From: UBA7672 sp964529555
Lineage (GTDB): Bacteria; Pseudomonadota; Alphaproteobacteria; Caulobacterales; Hyphomonadaceae
NCBI GenBank assembly: GCA_964529555.1
Contig: CAZGWV010000117.1
Span: 1-10,335 of the forward strand
Reading direction: 5' to 3'
Length of the DNA: 10,335 nt
Shown here: positions 1-5,783 of the stretch, in pieces
Position numbering within the stretch: the first letter of the stretch is position 1
How the letters are laid out: each line of letters begins with the position of its first letter
The notes under the pieces: generated by a model
What the model saw: the letters and a program-made list of their open reading frames with translations, nothing else
What the model was told of the DNA's origin: nothing
The model's database searches: none
Made by a program: the position numbers and the translations under genes

Positions 1-479
1 AGCCCGCGCATCGCGCCGGCGTCGTCCATGCCGTAGCCGACGAGGTAGCGCGGCGGGGCGTCCCATGCCCATGCATCCAGCCCCTCGATGGCGGCGTCCG
101 GCTTGCGGGCGAAAACGCAGGTGAGAACTTCCTTCGCGCCCTTCTGGATGAAGTGCGTGCGGGCGAAGGCGATGGTCTTGCCGCTGTCAAACACGTCGTC
201 GATCAGGAGGATGTTCCGCCCCTCGACGGGCCGCGCCACATCGGCATGAACCTGCATGCGGCCCGAGCTTTCGCGCGCATCGGCATAGCTCTGCAGCCAG
301 ATCGCATCGAACCCGACATCGATGCCGTGGCGCGAGAACGCGCGCAGCAGGTCTGCCGCGAATGGCGTGGCGCCGAGCAGCACCACGACGCCCGTCCACG
401 ATCCCTGCGACAGGCGCGGCGCAAGGCTTTCAGCCAGCTTCGCGATGCGCGCCTGCACCTCGTCCTCGGTCAGGAGCAC
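1..479 (-). CDS. hpt: Hypoxanthine phosphoribosyltransferase (3' end cut by window)
   Basis: This is a purine salvage enzyme that joins hypoxanthine or guanine to PRPP, giving IMP or GMP in the cytosol. The PRPP-binding loop reads ILLIDDVFDSGKT (about residues 90-102), with the paired Asp94-Asp95. The mobile loop 'QSYADARESSG' lies at 63-73. Further on come the purine-contact stretch 'ARKPDA' and the family motif RYLVGYGMDD near the end. About 159 residues are visible and the usual length is near 180, so roughly the last 15-25 are missing. The start is chosen as GTG at 479-477, because no ATG lies in frame upstream and the family begins a few residues before 'TEDEV'. The Shine-Dalgarno sequence is poor, so a slightly longer N-terminus is possible. 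The gene lies 25 bp after the zinc-ribbon gene and is probably cotranscribed with it. One oddity is that the usual LKG diphosphate-loop lysine appears as Leu35 (VLLGA). Confidence 0.88.
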   Translation of the reverse strand, partial: MLLTEDEVQARIAKLAESLAPRLSQGSWTGVVVLLGATPFAADLLRAFSRHGIDVGFDAIWLQSYADARESSGRMQVHADVARPVEGRNILLIDDVFDSGKTIAFARTHFIQKGAKEVLTCVFARKPDAAIEGLDAWAWDAPPRYLVGYGMDDAGAMRG

Positions 480-504
480 GTCGACATTGGCGGGAACAAA
501 AGCG

Positions 505-1356
505 CTAGTGATCGGAGGCCTCTTCGGTGTGGGCGATCTCGTCGGTTCCGGTCCCGGCATCGGCGTGCGCGTCGCCTGCCGCTGCCACGTCTTCGGCGCC
601 ATGAGCGGCTCCCGTGGGCTCGACATGCGTTTCGCCGCCCGTGTTCGTGCCGCCCTTCTCCGAGAAGGCGACGGTCAGGCGATAAGTCTCGACCGGCGGG
701 GCCTCGAAGCGCGTGGTGAATTCGGTGCGCTCGCCGGGCGCCAGCGTGCCGGCGGCGAAATCATCGGTCCATGTCTGCACTTCGTTGCCGGACTCGTCCT
801 TCAGCGTAACGCGCAGCTGGGGGGTGATCCGGGCCTCGTCCGAATTGTTGACGGCCGCGCCCGTAACGGTGAGCACCGGCGTCGTCCCGTCGAACGAGCG
901 CTTGGCGGCGACGTTCTCGAACACAAGACCAAAGCGATTCACGTCGAGCCCGACCAAGTGATAGAGCGAGGCCACTTTCGGGAAGGCGTTCGCCACCTCG
1001 TTGCGGAACAGCACAGCTGCACCCAGCCCGCCGGCGAACAGGATCGCGACCGAAACCCAGGCGATGGTCACGGCGCGGCCGCGCTCGCGTTTCTTCCTGG
1101 CGTGCTGCTGGGCGCGGAATTCGGCGTGGGGCCCGGCCCGCACCTTGGAGTTGGCCTGAGCGGTCTGGCGCAGGCGTTCCACCTGCTCGCGCGTGAGGCC
1201 GGTTTCCTCGACCGGGGCAGGCGCGCCGTCCTCTTCCTGGACCTTCGCGGTCCACGCATGGCCGCAGGTGGCGCAGCGCACGCGCCGGCCTTCCGTGCCG
1301 ATTTTGGAATCGTCGGCAAAGTACCGCGTATCGCAGGACGGGCAGACTAGGATCAT
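505..1356 (-). CDS. MJ0042-type zinc-ribbon, single-pass membrane protein with DUF3426-like domain
   Basis: The N-terminus 'MILVCPSCDTRYFADD' is the hallmark of the MJ0042/zinc_ribbon_5 family. Two CxxC knuckles (Cys5/Cys8 and Cys28/Cys31) would bind one zinc, followed by GHAW. A polar linker and a basic patch (RKKRERGR, about 87-94) precede a single transmembrane helix at about 95-117. The basic side implies a cytoplasmic zinc ribbon and a periplasmic C-terminal part. That part, about 125-235, is a beta-rich domain resembling DUF3426 ('VLTVTGAAVNNSDEARITP'). The last 45 or so residues are low-complexity Ala/His/Glu/Asp-rich. The start is set at ATG 1356. A longer reading from 1395 would swallow the likely -10 element and add 13 residues before the conserved motif. 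The function is unknown. It is transcribed divergently from ftsE, and hpt follows it on the same strand. Confidence 0.85.
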   Translation of the reverse strand: MILVCPSCDTRYFADDSKIGTEGRRVRCATCGHAWTAKVQEEDGAPAPVEETGLTREQVERLRQTAQANSKVRAGPHAEFRAQQHARKKRERGRAVTIAWVSVAILFAGGLGAAVLFRNEVANAFPKVASLYHLVGLDVNRFGLVFENVAAKRSFDGTTPVLTVTGAAVNNSDEARITPQLRVTLKDESGNEVQTWTDDFAAGTLAPGERTEFTTRFEAPPVETYRLTVAFSEKGGTNTGGETHVEPTGAAHGAEDVAAAGDAHADAGTGTDEIAHTEEASDH

Positions 1357-1448
1357 CGCACTATCGGAATCACACGAACGGTTAATATAGTCCAATCAGG
1401 GCTGGATTCAGACCTAAACAGTTCCCGTGGCCAGACCAGCGGAATCCC
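1357..1448. promoter_or_regulatory. Divergent promoter region between zinc-ribbon gene and ftsE
   Basis: This is the AT-richest short stretch in the left third of the window. On the minus strand a TATATT hexamer (1389-1384) sits about 28 bp upstream of the chosen zinc-ribbon start and could be its -10 element. The -35 candidate (TCTGAA, 1412-1407) is weak. No convincing plus-strand -35/-10 pair is seen for ftsE. The ftsE ribosome site is also poor (GGAA about 5 bp before ATG 1449). That transcription diverges from here is inferred from gene orientation. Confidence 0.4.
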
Positions 1449-2177
1449 ATGCGAGAGCAAGGACTTGCAGCAGATGACCCCGTTCTGCGCCTGGACCGCG
1501 TCGGCGTGTCCTACGGCCCGGAAGCCGATGTTCTGGCCGATGTTTCACTATCCCTGTCCCCCGGATCGCTGACTTTTCTCACCGGCCCGTCGGGCGCGGG
1601 CAAGTCCACCCTGCTGAAGCTGGCTTATCTCGGCCTGCGCCCCACCGCCGGGCGAATGTCGCTTTTCGGTGTGGATACCAGCCGCCTGCGGCGGCGCGAT
1701 CTCGCCCCCCTGCGCCGCCGGGTGGGGGTGGTGTTCCAGGAATTCCGGCTGCTCGACCATCTGACCGCCTACGAGAACGTCGCCCTGCCCCTGCGCGTGG
1801 CCGGGCAGCAGGAGCGCGCCTATCGGCAGGACGTGATCGAACTGCTGACCTGGGTCGGCCTCGGCGACCGGCTGGATGCGCGGCCGGCTACCCTGTCGGG
1901 CGGGGAGAAGCAGCGCGTCGCCATCGCCCGCGCGGTCGTGGTGAAGCCCGACCTGATCCTGGCCGACGAGCCCACCGGAAATGTGGACGAGGAAATGGGC
2001 GACCGGCTGTTCCGCCTGTTCCGCGAACTCAACAAGCGGCTGAGCACCACCATCCTGATCGCCACGCACGACCTCGCCCTCGTCCGCAAGTCGAAGGCCG
2101 ATGTGCTGCGCCTTGCGGACGGCATGGTGATGCGCGTGCCCGCCTCGGCGCTGGCGCGGAAGGACGAGCCGGCATGA
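1449..2177 (+). CDS. ftsE: Cell division ATP-binding protein FtsE
   Basis: FtsE is the cytoplasmic ATPase of the FtsEX complex, an ABC-type machine at the division septum. It drives conformational change in FtsX and so activates peptidoglycan hydrolases. The full ABC ATPase signature set is visible: Walker A GPSGAGKST (46-54), Q-loop 'VVFQEF' with Gln97, signature LSGGEKQ (149-155), Walker B LILADEPTGN (169-178) and H-loop His207 in 'IATHD'. The stretch 'FQEFRLLDHLTAYENVALPL' is typical of FtsE. At 242 residues it is slightly longer than the common 220-230, with about 12 extra residues at the N-terminus. A later start is therefore possible, but ATG 1449 is the only good one. It is the first gene of a four-gene operon and its stop overlaps the ftsX start (ATGA). 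Confidence 0.95.
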   Translation: MREQGLAADDPVLRLDRVGVSYGPEADVLADVSLSLSPGSLTFLTGPSGAGKSTLLKLAYLGLRPTAGRMSLFGVDTSRLRRRDLAPLRRRVGVVFQEFRLLDHLTAYENVALPLRVAGQQERAYRQDVIELLTWVGLGDRLDARPATLSGGEKQRVAIARAVVVKPDLILADEPTGNVDEEMGDRLFRLFRELNKRLSTTILIATHDLALVRKSKADVLRLADGMVMRVPASALARKDEPA

Positions 2178-3049
2178 GCGCGTCTCTCTCGCCCCTGCTG
2201 CCGAAGGAGGACGCGCGCGAGGCGGCGTTGTTCTTCGTCGTGTGCGCGCTCTGCTTCCTCGCTGCCCTCTCGGGCCTCGTGTCGCGCTCGGCCTATGCGG
2301 CGGCGGATGCGTGGACCAACGACGTCACCGGCCAGATCACCATCCGCGTTCGCGGCGACGATGCGGCCCTGGCCCGCGCGGTGGAGCTGACCACGGCGAC
2401 GTCCGGCATCAAGTCCGCCCACGCCATCACGCGGGGCGAGGCGGAAGAGTTGCTGCGGCCGTGGCTCGGCGCGGGCGGCGTGCCGGCCAGCCTGCCCCTG
2501 CCGCGCCTTGTCGCCGCCGAAGCCGCGCCTGACGCCAGCGCGCAGGACGTCGTCCAGCGGCTTGCGGCGGGCCTGAAGACCGTTGGCATCGACGCCGTGG
2601 TGGACGATCACCTCGTCTGGTCGGCGGATGTGCGAAAATCGATCGATCTTGCGGGACTCTCGGCGCTCGTGGCCGTCGGCCTGCTGGGCGCGACCGGCCT
2701 TGCCGTGATCGCCTTTGCAACCCACGCAACCCTGCTGGCGCGGCGCGACATCGTGGAGTTGCTGCATCTCTCCGGCGCGCAGGACAGCTTCATCGCGGGG
2801 CTGTTCGAGCGGCGCTTCCTGATGCTGGGCGTGCAGGCAGGGGCGCTGGGCGCCCTGCTCGCGTTTGGCGCTGCGGCCTTCGTCCTGTATCTGCTGCGCC
2901 AGTCGGATGCGGAGATATGGCTGCTGCCGCAGCTGTCGCTGTCGCTCGCCGATGGCCTCGTTCTGGGCCTGGCGCCGCTGATCGCGGGCGTCGCGTCCAT
3001 GATCGCGGCGCGGGTGACCGTCATGCGGTCGCTGTCGGATATGGTTTGA
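2174..3049 (+). CDS. ftsX: Cell division membrane protein FtsX
   Basis: FtsX is the inner-membrane partner of FtsE. Its large periplasmic loop recruits or activates cell-wall hydrolase regulators at the septum. Four transmembrane segments are readable: about 17-36, 162-184, 215-241 and 258-281. The periplasmic domain (about 40-158) lies between the first two, as in the family. The stretch VELLHLSGAQDSFIAGLFERRF (starting at 194) is the conserved FtsX loop after TM2. At 291 residues the length is normal. The start ATG overlaps the ftsE stop by 4 bp, which implies translational coupling and near-equal dosage of the two subunits. The identity rests on topology, the conserved loop and the ftsE pairing, since FtsX sequences are generally poorly conserved. 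Confidence 0.93.
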   Translation: MSASLSPLLPKEDAREAALFFVVCALCFLAALSGLVSRSAYAAADAWTNDVTGQITIRVRGDDAALARAVELTTATSGIKSAHAITRGEAEELLRPWLGAGGVPASLPLPRLVAAEAAPDASAQDVVQRLAAGLKTVGIDAVVDDHLVWSADVRKSIDLAGLSALVAVGLLGATGLAVIAFATHATLLARRDIVELLHLSGAQDSFIAGLFERRFLMLGVQAGALGALLAFGAAAFVLYLLRQSDAEIWLLPQLSLSLADGLVLGLAPLIAGVASMIAARVTVMRSLSDMV

Positions 3050-3055
3050 GGAGAC
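3050..3055 (+). promoter_or_regulatory. Shine-Dalgarno that decides a TTG start for the ydcF-like gene
   Basis: AGGAGA begins immediately after the ftsX stop codon and lies 9 bp before TTG 3065. The next in-frame starts, GTG 3071 and ATG 3074, would be 15 and 18 bp away, beyond normal spacing. This favours TTG. Confidence 0.55.
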
Positions 3056-3064
3056 GCTGAAGCC

Positions 3065-3670
3065 TTGCGCGTGATGCTGCGAGTGATGGTGGTGGTTCTG
3101 GCTGTCGGCCTTCTGGTCGCCGGCTGGGATTTCGCGCGCTTCGTCGCGCGCGCCGACCGCGCCGTCACGCCCGACCCGCCGGTCAACGCCGAAGCGGTCG
3201 TTGCGCTCACGGGCGCCGCCGACCTGCGCATCATCTCCGCCGTGCAGCTTGCGGATTCGCTCGACCTGCCGCTGCTGATTTCCGGCGTGAATGTGGACAC
3301 GACCGAAGCCGACATCGCGCGCATCACCAATGTGGATGTCGCCCAGATCAATTGCTGCGTGATGCTCGGCCGCGCCGCCGCGACGACCGAGGGCAATGGC
3401 GAGGAAGTCGCCGGCTGGGCGCGCCGCAATGGTTATTCGCACATCGTCGTGGTGACGTCGGAATACCACATGGAGCGCGCCCTGTTCGAACTTCAGACCG
3501 CCATGCCGGAGGGCCGTTTCATTCCAAACGCCGTGATGACGACCAAGGTCCGCCCTGCCGAATGGTACACGGATGTTGCGACCGCCCGCGTGCTGGTCGA
3601 GGAGTGGCTGAAATTCCGGCTCGCCGCGCTGCGCAGCACGGCGCTGCCGAACCAGGAACGTGCAGGATGA
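3065..3670 (+). CDS. YdcF/SanA/ElyC-like DUF218 membrane-anchored protein
   Basis: This is a member of the DUF218 family, which includes E. coli YdcF, SanA and ElyC. Several members are linked to envelope integrity or peptidoglycan precursor metabolism, but the reaction is not settled. An N-terminal hydrophobic helix (about 5-21) would anchor it in the inner membrane. The family pattern is then seen in order: 'AVVALTGAADLRI' (first strand and glycine turn), 'LPLLISGVN', 'TTEGNGEEVAGWARRNGY', 'HIVVVTSEYHMERALFEL' and a C-terminal helix 'RVLVEEWLKF'. Length is 201 residues from the TTG start. GTG 3071 or ATG 3074 would shorten it by 2 or 3. It starts 15 bp after ftsX and ends inside the plsC start, so it belongs to the ftsEX operon, which supports an envelope role. 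Confidence 0.85.
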   Translation: MRVMLRVMVVVLAVGLLVAGWDFARFVARADRAVTPDPPVNAEAVVALTGAADLRIISAVQLADSLDLPLLISGVNVDTTEADIARITNVDVAQINCCVMLGRAAATTEGNGEEVAGWARRNGYSHIVVVTSEYHMERALFELQTAMPEGRFIPNAVMTTKVRPAEWYTDVATARVLVEEWLKFRLAALRSTALPNQERAG

Positions 3671-4389
3671 TTTTCATTCGCTCCCTACTCTATTCCATCT
3701 GGTTCTATGTAACGCTGGCCGTCTTCGGCCTGCTCGCCATGCCGATCTCGCTCTTCTCGCGCAGCTTCGCGATGAGCGCGGTGCGGTTCTTCTGCCATGT
3801 GCAGGCGTTCGGGCTCTGGCTGATCTGCGGCATCAGCATGGAGGTGCGCGGCAAGGAGAACCTGCCCAGGGGGCCGGGCCTCGTCGCGATGAAGCACCAG
3901 TCGACCTACGACACGCTGGCGCCTTTCACCTTCATGGAGAACCCGGCCTACATCCTGAAGAAGGAGCTGCTGAAAGCCCCTGTTTTCGGGGTTTATGCGT
4001 CGCGCGTGGGCATTCCGATCGACCGCGAAGGCGGGATGAAGACGATGAAGCTGATGCTGGCCGCCGCCAGGAAAGGCGTCGAGTCAGGCCAGCAGATCGT
4101 GATTTTCCCCGAAGGCACGCGGCAGCTTCCCGACACGCCCGCCGACATCAAGCCGGGCATCGTGCTGCTCTACAACGAGCTTGGCGTGCCGTGCGTGCCC
4201 GTAGCGCTCAACACCGGCCTCGTGTGGCAGGGCTCGGGCTTTCTGCGCAGGCCGGGCAAGATCATCTTCGAAATCCTTCCGCCCATCGAACCCGGTCTGA
4301 AGCGCGCGGAGTTCACGCAGAAGCTGAAGGATGCGCTGGACCCCGCGACTGTGCGGCTGGTCGCCGAGGGGCGGGCTGCGCAGAAATAG
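3667..4389 (+). CDS. plsC: 1-acyl-sn-glycerol-3-phosphate acyltransferase (PlsC family)
   Basis: PlsC transfers a fatty acyl group to lysophosphatidic acid, giving phosphatidic acid at the inner membrane, a step of phospholipid synthesis. The acyltransferase motifs are in order. Motif I is KHQSTYD, with the catalytic His77 and Asp82 four residues apart. Motif II is GIPIDR (115-120). Motif III is FPEGTR (147-152). Motif IV is 'VPVALNTG'. Two hydrophobic stretches at about 7-30 and 41-56 fit membrane association. At 240 residues it is of typical length. The start ATG 3667 overlaps the stop of the DUF218 gene (ATGA). The reading frame is open much further upstream (from 3352), but that part lies inside the previous gene. 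Motif I has Lys76 where the textbook version has Asn. Paralogues acting on other lysophospholipids cannot be excluded. Confidence 0.92.
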   Translation: MIFIRSLLYSIWFYVTLAVFGLLAMPISLFSRSFAMSAVRFFCHVQAFGLWLICGISMEVRGKENLPRGPGLVAMKHQSTYDTLAPFTFMENPAYILKKELLKAPVFGVYASRVGIPIDREGGMKTMKLMLAAARKGVESGQQIVIFPEGTRQLPDTPADIKPGIVLLYNELGVPCVPVALNTGLVWQGSGFLRRPGKIIFEILPPIEPGLKRAEFTQKLKDALDPATVRLVAEGRAAQK

Positions 4390-4399
4390 GCGCACCCTC

Positions 4400-4430
4400 T
4401 TGACTATACCGCATCACGGCATACGTTATA
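4400..4430 (+). promoter_or_regulatory. higBA promoter/operator palindrome
   Basis: An imperfect 26-bp palindrome (4405-4430) has half-sites TATACCGCATCAC and GGCATACGTTATA. It matches its own reverse complement at 18 of 26 positions, with the outer TATA, inner CG and AT pairs conserved. A TTGACT hexamer (4400-4405), a good -35 match, abuts its left edge, and the element ends 19 bp before the higB ATG. No clear -10 is seen at 17 bp spacing. Position and shape fit autorepression by the HigA antitoxin alone or with HigB, which is inferred from how higBA loci are controlled elsewhere. Confidence 0.6.
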
Positions 4431-4449
4431 GCTGCCGGGGGGCGACGGG

Positions 4450-4728
4450 ATGATCCAGTCGTTTGATTGTCGGGAAACGGAACGGCTTTTCAACGCCGAG
4501 CGTTCACGGCGGTTCGACGCGATTGCCCAACCGGCGCGGCGGAAGCTGATAATGCTGCATGCGGCGGTTCATCTCGACGACCTGAGAAGTCCTCCGGGCA
4601 ACCGGCTTGAAGCCCTGCGCGGTGACCGGCGGGGGCAGCATTCGATCCGCATCAACGACCAATGGCGGATCGTCTTCGTCTGGCGTGAAGATGGTCCACA
4701 TGACGTGGCCATCGTGGACTATCACTGA
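4450..4728 (+). CDS. higB: HigB-family type II toxin (RelE/ParE fold mRNA interferase)
   Basis: This is the toxin of a HigB-HigA pair. Family members bind the ribosome and cleave translated mRNA when not sequestered by HigA. At 92 residues it is exactly HigB-sized. It has the diagnostic segments 'MIQSFDCRETERLF' at the start, 'HLDDLRSPPGNRLEALRGDRRG' in the middle, 'QHSIRINDQWRIVF' (67-76) and the C-terminal IVDYH. In Proteus HigB the corresponding Asp90-Tyr91-His92 triad takes part in catalysis, and the same residues sit at the same numbers here, so the toxin is probably active. A G-run (4437-4442) 7 bp before ATG can serve as ribosome site. The toxin gene comes first, as is usual for higBA, and 60 bp separate it from plsC. 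Confidence 0.9.
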   Translation: MIQSFDCRETERLFNAERSRRFDAIAQPARRKLIMLHAAVHLDDLRSPPGNRLEALRGDRRGQHSIRINDQWRIVFVWREDGPHDVAIVDYH

Positions 4729-4736
4729 GGAGGAGG
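4728..4736 (+). promoter_or_regulatory. Strong Shine-Dalgarno of higA overlapping the higB stop
   Basis: The purine run AGGAGGAGG begins at the last base of the higB stop codon and ends 3 bp before the higA ATG. It is by far the best ribosome site in the window. A stronger site on the antitoxin than on the toxin gene would favour excess antitoxin. Confidence 0.7.
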
Positions 4737-4739
4737 CGC

Positions 4740-5045
4740 ATGGCCCGCGATCCGAAACTTGCTCCGGTTCACCCCGGCGAGATCCTGCTGGAAGAATACA
4801 TGAAGCCGCTGGGCCTTAGCCAGAACGCATTGGCGCGTGAACTTGGCGTGCCGCCAGGGCGTGTTGGAGAGATCGTGAACGGACGCCGGTCGATTACAGG
4901 CGATACGGCGCTGCGCTTTGCGCGGCATTTCCGCACCTCGCCCGAATTCTGGATGAACCTGCAGGCGCATTTCGAGCTGGAGACGGCCGAGCTTGCGTCC
5001 GGCAAGGAAATCCGCCGCCGTGTGAAACCGCGTGTCGATGCCTGA
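4740..5045 (+). CDS. higA: HigA-family antitoxin (XRE helix-turn-helix)
   Basis: This is the antitoxin and autorepressor partner of HigB. The sequence follows the HigA pattern closely: 'HPGEILLEEYMKPLGLSQ' at 11-28, a helix-turn-helix at about 26-48 (SQNALARELGVPPGRVGEIVNG), then 'RRSITGDTALRFARHF' and 'SPEFWMNLQAHFEL' (67-80), the family's closing signature. At 101 residues the length is normal. It starts 11 bp after higB stops, so the pair is translated from one message. The gene ends 6 bp before the stop codon of the convergent tyrC, and no terminator hairpin fits in that gap. Its likely target is the palindrome at 4405-4430. Confidence 0.93.
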   Translation: MARDPKLAPVHPGEILLEEYMKPLGLSQNALARELGVPPGRVGEIVNGRRSITGDTALRFARHFRTSPEFWMNLQAHFELETAELASGKEIRRRVKPRVDA

Positions 5046-5051
5046 GCGCGG

Positions 5052-5783
5052 CTACGCCTTCGGCTTGTCGCGCCCGAAATTCGGCGTTGCCGAGTCCTGC
5101 CCTGCGTCGATGATCTCCCGGCGGATGCGGCGGGACTCGGTGAAGGTGTCGAACAGCTTCTGACCGTCGGCGTTGCGGATGGCCTTGCGGAGCGCGGTCA
5201 GGTCTTCCTCGAAACGGCCGAGCACTTCCAGCACNNNNNNNNNNNNNNNNNNNNNNNNNNNNNNNNNNNNNNNNNNNNNNNNNNNNNNNNNNNNNNNNNN
5301 NNNNNNNNNNNNNNNNNNNNNNNNNNNNNNNNNNTCGGGCGTCAGGATGCACCAGCGGTTCTCGAACAGGCTGGGGAAGCCGGCATCGGGACCGGACTTT
5401 TCCGTGCCCGCGATCGGGTGGCCGGGAATGATGTGAACATCGCCGCGCCCGAGGCTGCGCCAGTCGCGCGCGATATTGCCTTTCACCGACCCGACATCGG
5501 TGAGGATGGCGCCGGGCTTCATCGCCGCGATGCTGGCCCGCGCCGTCGCCCCCATCGCACCCACAGGCACGCAATGAAAGACCGCGTCGGCGCTGGCGAC
5601 CGCATCTTCGATGCTGACCGCAGGCTTGCCGAAGCCGATCTCGCCGGCGCGCTTCAGCGCCTCTGCATCGCCATCGAACAACACGACCTCAGCCGCAGCG
5701 CCCTTCTCCAGCGCGGCGCGCGCGATGGAGCCGCCGATCAGGCCAACGCCGATGACGGCGATCTGGTTGAACACCGCAGCCAT
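5052..5783 (-). CDS. tyrC: Prephenate/arogenate dehydrogenase (TyrA/TyrC type), interrupted by assembly gap
   Basis: The enzyme oxidatively decarboxylates prephenate (or arogenate) to 4-hydroxyphenylpyruvate (or tyrosine) with NAD(P)+. The N-terminal Rossmann fold shows IAVIGVGLIGGS (8-19). Asp37 at the end of the second strand suggests NAD+. DVGSVK (96-101) and GHPIAGTEKSG (121-131) are family signatures, and His122 lies in the conserved HPIAGxE motif. After 'ENRWCILTP' a run of 100 Ns follows, then a well-preserved C-terminal helical part 'VLEVLGRFEEDLTALR'. The middle of the dimerisation domain is unseen. The two flanks share a frame if the gap is 1 mod 3, so the gene is probably intact. 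Its start codon overlaps the hisC stop by one base (TAATG), indicating coupling. It is monofunctional, without a fused chorismate mutase. Confidence 0.88.
   Translation of the reverse strand: MAAVFNQIAVIGVGLIGGSIARAALEKGAAAEVVLFDGDAEALKRAGEIGFGKPAVSIEDAVASADAVFHCVPVGAMGATARASIAAMKPGAILTDVGSVKGNIARDWRSLGRGDVHIIPGHPIAGTEKSGPDAGFPSLFENRWCILTPXXXXXXXXXXXXXXXXXXXXXXXXXXXXXXXXXXVLEVLGRFEEDLTALRKAIRNADGQKLFDTFTESRRIRREIIDAGQDSATPNFGRDKPKA
5235..5334. other. Assembly gap (100 Ns) within tyrC
   Basis: Exactly 100 undetermined bases separate two parts of tyrC. A round 100 is the usual placeholder for a gap of unknown size. The protein family would need about 95-100 residues between the two flanks, compared with 33 in the placeholder, so the true gap is probably near 290 bp. 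Confidence 0.95.

Noticed and set aside
322..1350. A plus-strand open frame opposite hpt and the zinc-ribbon gene
   Set aside because: The minus strand encodes clear protein families over the same bases; this frame has none.
1820..3469. A 549-residue open frame on the minus strand across ftsE, ftsX and the DUF218 gene
   Set aside because: It crosses three recognisable genes on the other strand and shows His/Arg/Gln-rich nonsense composition.
5046..5051. Bidirectional terminator between higA and tyrC
   Set aside because: Only 6 bp separate the stop codons and the nearby GCC/GGC pairing is only 3 bp.
5090..5140. Inverted repeat CCGAGTCC / GGACTCGG near the 3' end of tyrC as a terminator
   Set aside because: It lies within the coding region, has a 35-bp loop and no U-run; likely chance.
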